Assembly: GCA_028694645.1 (NCBI GenBank)
Contig: JAQVKM010000001.1
Coordinates: 1 to 64,000 of the forward strand
Source of the DNA: Bacilli bacterium
GTDB taxonomy: Bacteria > Bacillota_I > Bacilli_A > RF39 > UBA660
Length of the DNA: 64,000 nucleotides
Direction: 5' to 3'
Shown: piece by piece, positions 52,106 through 61,323 of the stretch
Layout of the letters: the number at the start of each line of letters is the position of its first letter
How positions within the stretch are numbered: the first letter of the stretch is position 1
Position numbers and translations under genes: made by a program
The notes under the pieces: generated by a model
Database searches by the model: none
Told to the model about the DNA's origin: nothing
What the model saw: the letters and a program-made list of their open reading frames with translations, nothing else

Positions 52106-53677
52106 ATGAGCAACAAAAAAGAACAAGAAAGAGATGAATTACACAGAACTATTTGGAAAATTGCTAATGACCTAAGAGGTTCAATAGATGGATGGGATTT
52201 TAAACAATATGTTTTAGGATTATTACTTTATAGATTTATTTCAGAAAATTTAGAAGAATATTTAAATAACGAAGAACATAATGCAGGTAATAGAGATTTT
52301 GATTATTCTAGGATTACTGATGAACAAGCAGAGTTCGGTAGAAAAGATACTCTAGAAGAAAAAGGTTTCTATATATTGCCAAGTGAACTTTTTGTGAATG
52401 TTAGAAAAAACGCCAAAAATGATTCTGATTTAAATATAACTTTAAATACTATATTTAATAATATTGAAAATTCAGCTAAAGGAACTGCTTCTGAAAAAGA
52501 TATGAAAGGTTTATTTGCTGACTTAGATGTTAATAGTCCGAAATTAGGAAATACAGTTAAAGAAAGAAATGAAAAATTAGTTAAGTTACTAGATTCAATA
52601 GGAGAATTAGGACTAGGTAATTATGGAGATAATACTATAGATGCATTTGGAGATGCATATGAGTTTCTGATGACTATGTATGCTTCTAATGCAGGTAAAT
52701 CTGGAGGAGAATTCTTTACACCTCAAGAAGTTGGAGAATTGCTTGCTAGAATAACTTTAATTGGTAAAACAGAAGTAAATAGAGTTTATGATCCAGCTTG
52801 TGGTTCAGGATCTTTACTTTTGAAATTTGCTAAAGTTTTAGGAAAAGAAAATGTTAAACAAGGTTTTTATGGTCAAGAAATAAATTTGACAACTTATAAT
52901 TTATGTAGAATAAATATGTTTTTACATAATATAAATTATGATAAATTTAATATTGAAAGAGGAGATACTCTAACTGATCCAAAACATTGGGATTGTGAGC
53001 CATTTGATGCAATAGTATCAAATCCACCATATTCAATTAAATGGGCAGGTAAGTCAAATCCATTATTAATAAATGATCCAAGATATGCTCCAGCTGGTGT
53101 ATTAGCTCCTGAATCTAAAGCTGATTTAGCTTTTACTATGCATATGGTATCTTGGTTAGCACAAAACGGAACAGCAGCAATAGTTGAGTTTCCTGGAGTA
53201 CTTTATAGAAGTGGTGCAGAACAAAAAATAAGAAAATATTTAGTAGATAATAATTTTGTTGAAGCAGTTATTCAACTTCCTAGTGATTTATTTTTTGGAA
53301 CTAGTATAGCTACTTGTATAATAGTTATTAAGAAAAGTAAAATTGATAATAATATTTTATTTATTAACGCTTCAGATGAATTTGTAAGAAACACTAACAA
53401 AAACAAATTATCAGATGACAATATTAGTAATATTATTGATTTACTAAAAAACAGAGTAAATATAGATAATAAATGTTATTTAGCTAATTATGATGAAGTC
53501 AAAGAAAATGATTATAATATATCTGTTAATTCCTATTTAAAAATAGATAGTGAACAAGAAGAAGTCGATATAAAAGAATTGAATAAAAATATAGAAGAAA
53601 TAGTATCTAGACAAAGAAAAATAAGAACAGAATTAGATAAAATTATATTAGAATTAGAGGCTGATTCTAATGAATAA
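52106..53677 (+). CDS. hsdM: type I restriction-modification methyltransferase subunit
   Basis: GGEFFTPQEVGELLARI, VYDPACGSGSLLL, IVSNPPYS. Confidence 0.95.
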   Translation: MSNKKEQERDELHRTIWKIANDLRGSIDGWDFKQYVLGLLLYRFISENLEEYLNNEEHNAGNRDFDYSRITDEQAEFGRKDTLEEKGFYILPSELFVNVRKNAKNDSDLNITLNTIFNNIENSAKGTASEKDMKGLFADLDVNSPKLGNTVKERNEKLVKLLDSIGELGLGNYGDNTIDAFGDAYEFLMTMYASNAGKSGGEFFTPQEVGELLARITLIGKTEVNRVYDPACGSGSLLLKFAKVLGKENVKQGFYGQEINLTTYNLCRINMFLHNINYDKFNIERGDTLTDPKHWDCEPFDAIVSNPPYSIKWAGKSNPLLINDPRYAPAGVLAPESKADLAFTMHMVSWLAQNGTAAIVEFPGVLYRSGAEQKIRKYLVDNNFVEAVIQLPSDLFFGTSIATCIIVIKKSKIDNNILFINASDEFVRNTNKNKLSDDNISNIIDLLKNRVNIDNKCYLANYDEVKENDYNISVNSYLKIDSEQEEVDIKELNKNIEEIVSRQRKIRTELDKIILELEADSNE

Positions 53678-54839
53678 GATAGATAAATTAATAAAAGAGA
53701 TGTGTCCTAATGGTGTTGAGTACAAGAAGTTAGGTGAAATATCTAAATCTCTAAAAAAAGGAACTTTAAAAATAACAGAGTTACTAGAAGTGGGATACCC
53801 AGTAATTAATTCAGGTCGAACTTTATATGGTTATTATGATGAATATAATAATATTGGACCAGCATTTACTTTTGCTGCAAGAGGCGAATATGCAGGTTAT
53901 GTTAATTTTTTTGAAGGGAAATTTTGGGCTGGAGGACTATGCTATCCATATGTTTCAATGGATGAAGACAAATACAGGTCAAGATATATATATTATTTTT
54001 TAAAAAATAAAGAAAAATTTATTAGGAAAACTATTGTTTCTGATGGAAGTATTCCAGCTCTAAATAAATCAGATGTTGAAAATATTAAAATTCCAATTCC
54101 TCCTATAGAAATTCAAAATGAAATAGTTAATATATTAGATAAATTTGTTGAGCTAGAGGCGGAGCTAGAGGCGGAGCTAGAGGCGAGAAAGAAACAATAT
54201 TATTTTTATAATGAGAAAATATTTAAGTTATCAAAAAATATTAAATATTGTAGTTTGAACGAAATATGCACTTATGTTGATTATCGAGGAAAGACTCCAA
54301 AAAAAACCAATCACGGAATATTTTTGGTAACTGCAAAAAATATAAAAAAAGGATATATAGATTATAATTCATCAAAGGAATACATAGATGTTGATGATTT
54401 TAAAACTGTTATGCGCAGAGGAAAAGCTGAAATAGGTGATATTTTATTTACAACTGAAGCACCATGTGGTAATGTTGCTCAAGTTGATAGAGATGATATA
54501 GCTCTGGCACAAAGAGTAATTAAGTTTAGAACTAATACTGAATTTTTGAGTAATTCTTATTTGAAATTTGTTTTATTATCAAAACAATTTCAAACTGAAC
54601 TATCAAGAATATCAACAGGTGCCACAGTAAAAGGAGTTAAAGGCAGTAAATTACATAAGATGAAAATTCCTGTTCCTTCTCTTGAAGAACAAGAATATAT
54701 AGTAAATATACTAAATAAATTTGATAAATTAGTTAATGACATTAAAGAAGGTTTGCCTGCAGAAATTGAATTGCGTAGAAAACAATATGAATATTATAGA
54801 AATAAATTATTAAGTTTTGAGGAGGTGTATTATGACTAA
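53670..54839 (+). CDS. hsdS: type I restriction-modification specificity subunit
   Basis: Two target-recognition half-domains; conserved IPIPPIEIQNEIVNILDKF and IPVPSLEEQEYIVNILNKFD segments. Confidence 0.93.
   Translation: MNKIDKLIKEMCPNGVEYKKLGEISKSLKKGTLKITELLEVGYPVINSGRTLYGYYDEYNNIGPAFTFAARGEYAGYVNFFEGKFWAGGLCYPYVSMDEDKYRSRYIYYFLKNKEKFIRKTIVSDGSIPALNKSDVENIKIPIPPIEIQNEIVNILDKFVELEAELEAELEARKKQYYFYNEKIFKLSKNIKYCSLNEICTYVDYRGKTPKKTNHGIFLVTAKNIKKGYIDYNSSKEYIDVDDFKTVMRRGKAEIGDILFTTEAPCGNVAQVDRDDIALAQRVIKFRTNTEFLSNSYLKFVLLSKQFQTELSRISTGATVKGVKGSKLHKMKIPVPSLEEQEYIVNILNKFDKLVNDIKEGLPAEIELRRKQYEYYRNKLLSFEEVYYD
54150..54185 (+). repeat. 3 x 12-bp tandem repeat in hsdS central linker
   Basis: GAGCTAGAGGCG repeated three times, encoding ELEA x3. 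Confidence 0.95.
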
Positions 54840-57800
54840 TATAAATATAATATCTGAAAATGATAATTCAACTGTTATAAGTGAGTATAAGGGATTAAAT
54901 GATAGATATAAAAGTTATCAAAGTGAAGATGCTTTAGAACAAGAATTTATTAAAACACTACAAGGACAATCATATGAATATTTAAAAATTAATAGTGAAG
55001 AGGAATTAATAAGTAATTTAAGAAAACAATTAGAAAAATTAAATAATTATAATTTTAGTGATAATGAATGGAATTATTTATTCAATAATATTTTAACTAA
55101 TAGTAATAATGGTATATTAGAAAAAACTAGAATTATTCAAGAAGATTATATTCAAACTATTGATTTAGATAACGGAGATAAAAAAAATATTTATTTAATT
55201 GATAAAAATAATGTTCATAATAATTATTTACAAGTAATAAATCAATATGAGAGTACTGGAAATAGAGATAATAGATATGATGTAACAGTTTTAGTAAATG
55301 GTTTTCCTATGATACATATAGAACTAAAAAGAAGAGGAATTGATATTAGAGAAGCTTTTAATCAAATTAATAGATATCAAAGAGATTCTTTTTGGGCAGG
55401 TAGTGGACTATATGAATATATTCAAATATTTGTAATAAGTAATGGAACTTATACTAAGTATTACTCAAATACAACAAGAGATTTACACCTTAAAACAAGT
55501 TCTAAAAAAGCAGCTAATACTTTTGAATTTACTTCATATTGGGCTGATCAACATAATAATGCAATTATTGATTTAATAGATTTTACAAATACATTTTTTG
55601 CTAAACATACAATATTAAACATTATATCTAAATATTGTATTTTCACATCAGATGATACTTTATTAGTAATGAGACCTTATCAAATAGTAGCTGCAGAAAA
55701 AATAATAAATAAAATTGAAATAGCTCATAATTATAAATTCTTTGGTAGTATTAAGGCTGGAGGATATGTATGGCATACAACAGGAAGTGGTAAAACACTA
55801 ACTAGTTTTAAAGCTTCTCAAATAGCTAGTAAATTAGATTTTATTAATAAAGTAATATTTGTTGTAGATAGAAAAGATTTAGATTATCAAACAATGAAAG
55901 AATATGATAAATTTAAAAAAGGAGCAGCTAACTCTAATATAAGTACTAAAGTGCTAGAAGAACAATTAAGAGATGCTGATTCTAAAATAATAATTACAAC
56001 AATACAAAAATTGGATAACTTTATTAAGAAAAATCCAAATCATGAAGTATTTGAAAAACAAGTAGTATTTATATTTGATGAATGTCATAGATCACAATTT
56101 GGTGATATGCATAAAAATATTATAAAAAAATTTAATAAATATTATATATTTGGATTTACAGGAACACCTATATTTGCTGAAAATTGCAAAACAACTAAAG
56201 GTATAATGCAAACAACAGAACAAGTATTTGGAGATAAACTTCATACTTATACAATTGTTAATGCTATAAATGATAAGAATGTATTACCATTTAGATATGA
56301 ATATATTAAAACAATTAAAATGGAAGATAACGTTAATGATGAAAAAGTTAATGCTATAGATACAGAAAAAGTATTAGCTTCACCAGAAAGAATTAATTTA
56401 ATAACAAATTATATAATAGATCATTTTAGTACTAAAACAAAGACAAATGAGTCTTATGTTCATAATGCTTTAAACAACGTAATAGAAGTAGCTAAAAACA
56501 ATAAAACAAAAGAAGATAAAAGTAAACGTAATATAAATGGATTCAATTCTATATTTGCAGTATCTTCTATTGAAATGGCTAAGAAATATTATGAATCATT
56601 TAAAAATAATCCAACTCATAATTTGAAAGTAGCACTAATATATAGTTTTGGAGCTAACGATGAATTAGTTGATGGATTAGAAGATGAAAATTCTGAATCA
56701 ACGGAAAATTTAAATAAAAGTGATCGTGATTTTTTAGATATAGCTATAAAAGATTATAATGAAATTTATGGAACAAGTTATGATACTTCAAGTGATAAAT
56801 TTCAAAATTATTATAAAGATGTATCACTTAGAATGAAGAATAAAGAAATAGATATTTTAATAGTTGCTAATATGTTCTTAACTGGATTTGATGCAACAAC
56901 ATTAAATACATTATGGGTAGATAAAAACTTAAAATATCATGGTTTAATACAAGCTTTTTCTAGAACTAATAGAATATTAAATTCTGTTAAGACTTATGGT
57001 AATATAGTTTGTTTTAGAAATTTAGAAAAAGATTTAAATGAAGCTTTAGCTTTGTTTGGAGATTCTAATGCTTCTAGTATTGTTTTACTTAAAACTTATG
57101 ATGAGTATTACAATGGTTATGAAGATAAAGGTAATACTTTTGTTGGATATAAAAATTTAGTTGAAGAATTAAAAGAGAAATATCCAACAGGTGAATTAAT
57201 AATGGGTGAAACTAATCAAAAAGAATTTATAAAATTATATGGAATAGTTTTAAAAACGATTAATATATTATCTTCATTTGATAGATTTGAAACAGATACA
57301 TTATTAAATAAGAGAGAAGTTCAAGATTATCATTCAATGTATATCGATTTGTATAACCATTATAGAAATGTTGATAAAGGTGATAAAGTTGATATAACAG
57401 ACGACATAGTATTTGAAATGGAACTTGTAAAACAAATCGAAGTTAATATTGATTATATTTTAACTTTAATTCAAAAGTATCATGAAAGTAATATGAAAGA
57501 TAAAGAAATATTGATTACTGTAAATAAAGCCATCATGGCAAGTCCGGATTTAAGAAACAAAAAAGATCTTATTGAGGAATTTATTAATTCAATAAATGGA
57601 TCAACAGATATATATTTAGATTTTGCTAGTTTTATGAATAGTAAGAAAAAAGAAGAATTAGATAAAATTATAGTTGAAGAAAATTTAAATAAAGATGAAA
57701 CTTATAATTTTATTAGAAAAGCATTTGAAAATGGAAGTGTAGAAACAAATGGTACAGAAGTATCAACAATACTTCCACCTATGTCAAGATTTTCTATGAA

Positions 57801-57891
57801 TGATGATAGATTTAATAAAAAGAAAAAAGTATTAGATAGATTAATGGATTTCTTTGATAAATTCTTTAGTATATCTAGTGACAAATTGTAG
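54832..57891 (+). CDS. hsdR: type I restriction endonuclease subunit
   Basis: PMIHIELKRRG nuclease motif; WHTTGSGKTLTSF, DECHRSQ, GFTGTPIF helicase motifs. Confidence 0.95.
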   Translation: MTNINIISENDNSTVISEYKGLNDRYKSYQSEDALEQEFIKTLQGQSYEYLKINSEEELISNLRKQLEKLNNYNFSDNEWNYLFNNILTNSNNGILEKTRIIQEDYIQTIDLDNGDKKNIYLIDKNNVHNNYLQVINQYESTGNRDNRYDVTVLVNGFPMIHIELKRRGIDIREAFNQINRYQRDSFWAGSGLYEYIQIFVISNGTYTKYYSNTTRDLHLKTSSKKAANTFEFTSYWADQHNNAIIDLIDFTNTFFAKHTILNIISKYCIFTSDDTLLVMRPYQIVAAEKIINKIEIAHNYKFFGSIKAGGYVWHTTGSGKTLTSFKASQIASKLDFINKVIFVVDRKDLDYQTMKEYDKFKKGAANSNISTKVLEEQLRDADSKIIITTIQKLDNFIKKNPNHEVFEKQVVFIFDECHRSQFGDMHKNIIKKFNKYYIFGFTGTPIFAENCKTTKGIMQTTEQVFGDKLHTYTIVNAINDKNVLPFRYEYIKTIKMEDNVNDEKVNAIDTEKVLASPERINLITNYIIDHFSTKTKTNESYVHNALNNVIEVAKNNKTKEDKSKRNINGFNSIFAVSSIEMAKKYYESFKNNPTHNLKVALIYSFGANDELVDGLEDENSESTENLNKSDRDFLDIAIKDYNEIYGTSYDTSSDKFQNYYKDVSLRMKNKEIDILIVANMFLTGFDATTLNTLWVDKNLKYHGLIQAFSRTNRILNSVKTYGNIVCFRNLEKDLNEALALFGDSNASSIVLLKTYDEYYNGYEDKGNTFVGYKNLVEELKEKYPTGELIMGETNQKEFIKLYGIVLKTINILSSFDRFETDTLLNKREVQDYHSMYIDLYNHYRNVDKGDKVDITDDIVFEMELVKQIEVNIDYILTLIQKYHESNMKDKEILITVNKAIMASPDLRNKKDLIEEFINSINGSTDIYLDFASFMNSKKKEELDKIIVEENLNKDETYNFIRKAFENGSVETNGTEVSTILPPMSRFSMNDDRFNKKKKVLDRLMDFFDKFFSISSDKL

Positions 57892-57974
57892 AATAGTGGT
57901 ATAATTTAATTAACATAGAGCAGTATTTCATAATTAAAATGAGATATGCTCTTTTTTAGTAGTAGAGGTGAAAA

Positions 57975-59243
57975 ATGTTGAAAATATCCGAATTAAATCC
58001 ATTTTCAGATTTTAATTTTAATAGAGACCCAGGTTTGTTTGCATGTATTGGTAATAATAGTGGAATCAATTCTGAAGAAAGAGATTCTATAATTGCTGAT
58101 GGTTACAGAACAAATGCAAAATTATTATTCGAGGCGATTAAATCAGGAAAAGAATTTCAAGATACTTGTGTTTACCCATTGTTTTTCTCGTGCCGTCATT
58201 CAATAGAATTATCTTTAAAATTAATTATTAGTAAACTTTTAAAAATATATATAATGCGCAATAATCTTGAAAATGATGATGATTTTTGTCGTGAAATAAG
58301 AAAAATTCTTATATCTCATTCAATAAAAGAATTAGTAGATTCTTTTAAGCAATTTCAAAGTTTTGATGCTGATATAAAGGAAACTTTCGATGAATTAGAT
58401 GATTTTGAGTTATATATCAGAGATTACTTCTTTGATGTTGAAGCTGATGCATTTCGATATACATATAAAAATGATAAATTAACAGTAAATCTTTGCGACA
58501 AAAGATTACTGCATATTGGAATACTCTATACTAAATATGAAACTCTCATTAAGCAATTAGATTATTATTACTCTTATTTTTGTAGTTTATTATATGGGCA
58601 ATATGCTACTGGAACATATACTAAAAAGTTATCTCGTGAACAATTAAAAAAAATTTCAATTATGATAGATATAAATAATTTGGATACTTTTGATGAAATA
58701 AAAGAAAAAATAATTACTGAATATAACTTGAGTAGAAATGATTTTTCAAAGGCTTTAGATGTAATAAAAAAACACAGGGAATTTTCATCAAACATTGGAA
58801 GAGAAATAAAATTTGGAGATATTAAAGAAAAAACTATAAAAGAACTGGTTTATTTAATAAATTTAGTAAATAAGATAAGAGAAATAGAACCATTAAAAAA
58901 AGATTCTATTTTAGAATTAGATCAGTATACTGAGGAAAATAAAATTTTAAAAGAAAAGTTAGAAAATGAATTAGAAGAAAAAGCCAATAATTTATTTAAT
59001 AAACTTAAGCGAAGTGAAATTAACGAACTTTTATCTTTTTATGAAATAAATTTGCCATCAAATTATTATTCTGAAGACCTAGATATGATATTAAAATATT
59101 GGCAAGAAATTGGACAATTAAATAATAATTATATTATATCAAAACTTTGTTTTTCTACTGATTTTAAATCTGCGTTTAAAAAATGTGGGCAAGAAACTTA
59201 TCTAGAATGGTTTGAAAAATATTTGCAATTATCAGATATTTAA
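57975..59243 (+). CDS. hypothetical protein downstream of hsdR
   Basis: 422-aa ORF; FFSCRHSIELSLKLIISKLL; same strand as R-M genes. Confidence 0.6.
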   Translation: MLKISELNPFSDFNFNRDPGLFACIGNNSGINSEERDSIIADGYRTNAKLLFEAIKSGKEFQDTCVYPLFFSCRHSIELSLKLIISKLLKIYIMRNNLENDDDFCREIRKILISHSIKELVDSFKQFQSFDADIKETFDELDDFELYIRDYFFDVEADAFRYTYKNDKLTVNLCDKRLLHIGILYTKYETLIKQLDYYYSYFCSLLYGQYATGTYTKKLSREQLKKISIMIDINNLDTFDEIKEKIITEYNLSRNDFSKALDVIKKHREFSSNIGREIKFGDIKEKTIKELVYLINLVNKIREIEPLKKDSILELDQYTEENKILKEKLENELEEKANNLFNKLKRSEINELLSFYEINLPSNYYSEDLDMILKYWQEIGQLNNNYIISKLCFSTDFKSAFKKCGQETYLEWFEKYLQLSDI

Positions 59244-59442
59244 TTTGTCAAAGGTATTAAGTTGCAAAAATTTGAAATAATTTATCTAAATAAAAAATAG
59301 CATTTAAATACCATTTAGATGCTATTTTTGTTAAATTTGAGTAAAATTCACTAAATTTAGGTAAACCATAATAATTAATTTAGCCCTTATTTTATAAAGG
59401 TTTTATTGCTTTTTAAACAATTTAAAATATGCTGCTTATGCG

Positions 59443-59533
59443 CCCCCTGAAGGAGCACTATGTGCTCTCATTTTTGTTGTAATATAAGGGTAAAATGGAT
59501 TATATAAAAAAATGGATGCTATTTTAGATGCTA
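59443..59533 (+). other. att-like module C
   Basis: CCCCCTGAAGGAGCACTATGTGCTCTCATTTTT; TTGTAATATAAGGGTAAAAT at 59477; TGGATGCTATTTTAGATGCTA (59513-59533); left arm-like TAGCAT...TAGATGCTA at 59295-59329. Confidence 0.65.
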
Positions 59534-59544
59534 TAATTGTAAAA

Positions 59545-59598
59545 AAATAGAAAATGTAGTATAAATAGAAAATGTAGTATAAATAGAAAATGTAGATA
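59545..59598 (+). repeat. three 18-bp direct repeats
   Basis: AAATAGAAAATGTAGTAT x2 plus a third diverged at its end (..GTAGATA). Confidence 0.8.
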
Positions 59599-59663
59599 AA
59601 TAATTGTTGACTATATAAAAAAATGTGATATTATATATGTAGCTTTAAGGAGTTGGTGATATT

Positions 59664-59765
59664 ATGAATGAAGTAGTACGTCACATAATGAATTATGGAA
59701 TAGATTTAAATATAAAGAAGTGTTTTTGTGCCCAAAAAATTGGTACAGGCACTTCTTTTTTGTAG
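59664..59765 (+). CDS. 33-aa leader peptide upstream of GNAT
   Basis: SD AAGGAG; MNEVVRHIMNYGIDLNIKKCFCAQKIGTGTSFL*; 3' half lies in a terminator-like hairpin (59715-59757). Confidence 0.65.
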   Translation: MNEVVRHIMNYGIDLNIKKCFCAQKIGTGTSFL

Positions 59766-59773
59766 GAGGAAAT

Positions 59774-60271
59774 ATGAATTTTGAGTATATTGAAAAAAGT
59801 GATTATCTATTAAATAAAGAAAAATATATTGATCTTATTAAAGAAATGTTCAGAGGAGATACAAATAAATTGGCAAATGAAAATGAAATTGAGAATCATT
59901 TAGATTTTATATTTTCAAAACAATTTAGTAACAATGCTTTTTTAGTATTACAAATTGAGGATAACAAATTAATTTCAATGATAAATTTTTTTGAATATAA
60001 TAATTGTTTAAATGAATGGTGTTTATTCTCTTTGTTTACAAATAGAAACTTTAGAAAACAGGGTTATGGTGAAAAAACTATGTTATTTGCCATTTCAAAA
60101 TTAAAAAAATATAAGTGCACAAAATTAATATCAGGTATAGAAGGTGAAAATATTCCATCTATTAAACTACATGAAAAAGTCGGATTTAAATACGCAAATT
60201 GTAATTGGGACGAATTGGCATCTGGTTTTCCAGAAAATCATTTGGGATATATTTATAATTTTGAAAAATAA
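59774..60271 (+). CDS. GNAT-family N-acetyltransferase
   Basis: NRNFRKQGYGEKTMLFAISKLKKYKCTKLISGIEGENIPSIKLHEKVGFKY. Confidence 0.85.
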   Translation: MNFEYIEKSDYLLNKEKYIDLIKEMFRGDTNKLANENEIENHLDFIFSKQFSNNAFLVLQIEDNKLISMINFFEYNNCLNEWCLFSLFTNRNFRKQGYGEKTMLFAISKLKKYKCTKLISGIEGENIPSIKLHEKVGFKYANCNWDELASGFPENHLGYIYNFEK

Positions 60272-60291
60272 TTATAATAGGAGGATAGTAT

Positions 60292-60372
60292 ATGAATAAA
60301 TCAAAATATTTTCATCATATAAAAATTAACGAAAATATATATGCTGTATTTAATTCATTAAAAGTTAATTAA
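60292..60372 (+). pseudogene. truncated N-terminus of a radical SAM/SPASM-like protein
   Basis: MNKSKYFHHIKINENIYAVFNSLKVN* resembles the start of radical SAM peptide maturases, then stops. Confidence 0.5.
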
Positions 60373-60536
60373 TAATGGAACATCTAGTTATGGTTCAGCA
60401 TTTGATAATGCTGATGAAATATATTTAGCATTTGGATATTCTAGATACTAATTAATATTTTATTGTATTGGAAAATGGGTTAACATTTTAAAATAGAATA
60501 TTTGCCTTTTTTAATTATTAAAAAGTGGAGGAATGA

Positions 60537-60851
60537 ATGAAAAAAATTTTATTAATATCTACAATATTTGTAGGGATATTAATTGTATTAATTGGATATA
60601 AAAATTTTCAGAAACCAGTGAGTTATGATGATTTAAGTAAAATAAATAATAAAATAATTGAATATTTTTCAACAAAGACTACGTTAGATGATAATTTTTG
60701 TTTTAATTATATAGATGAAAAAAATAATATAGTTATCGTTGGTCTATTAGACAATAGCAAAGAACAACAAAATAATTTTAAAAAGAACATTATTAATTCA
60801 AAGCATATTAAATTTGTACAAGGGTCTAAGAATATTAATGTTCAAAAATAA
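60537..60851 (+). CDS. small membrane-anchored hypothetical protein
   Basis: N-terminal TM; RBS GTGGAGG. Confidence 0.55.
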   Translation: MKKILLISTIFVGILIVLIGYKNFQKPVSYDDLSKINNKIIEYFSTKTTLDDNFCFNYIDEKNNIVIVGLLDNSKEQQNNFKKNIINSKHIKFVQGSKNINVQK

Positions 60852-60961
60852 CTAGATGATAAAATTTTTGTAATTAATATATAGAAAAGTGCAAGTAATA
60901 CAATTTAATCTTTTTCAAAATTAAAGTACAAAAATAGTACTTTCTATGGTAAAGAAAATTT

Positions 60962-61178
60962 TAGGTAGCAAAAAGAACTCATAATGCTTTAGGTAGCATT
61001 TAGGTAGCATTGCTACCTATTTTTTATAAATAATAGTATTGAGTTAAAATGAAAAATACTATATTTTATAGGGGAAAAATGAATTTTATTGACTTTAGAA
61101 AGTGTTTTGAAGCAGCCCCCAGAAGACCACTATTAATTAGTGGTCATTTTTTTGTCTTGTTTTATAATGGTAAAACAG
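60962..61178 (+). other. att-like module D
   Basis: TAGGTAGCATTTAGGTAGCATTGCTACCTA (60990-61019); CCCCCAGAAGACCACTATTAATTAGTGGTCATTTTTTT; TTGTTTTATAATGGTAAAACAG at 61157. Confidence 0.6.
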
Positions 61179-61323
61179 GATTTTAAATAATTAAATTAAT
61201 TTTTATGTACCAAAATCATATAAAAATCAAATCTAATTATTAAATCTTTATTTTAAGTAGTATACGTGTTATAATAGTATACATTTAAGCAAATCTAACA
61301 ATTAAAATATTGATGTGGGTGAT

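Noticed and set aside
54150-54185. Minisatellite unrelated to function
   Set aside because: In-frame, perfectly 12-bp units located in the HsdS inter-domain linker where repeat-number changes are known to matter; kept as a finding.
59545-59598. CRISPR-like array
   Set aside because: Repeats are 18 bp, directly adjacent without spacers, only three units, and no cas genes are present.
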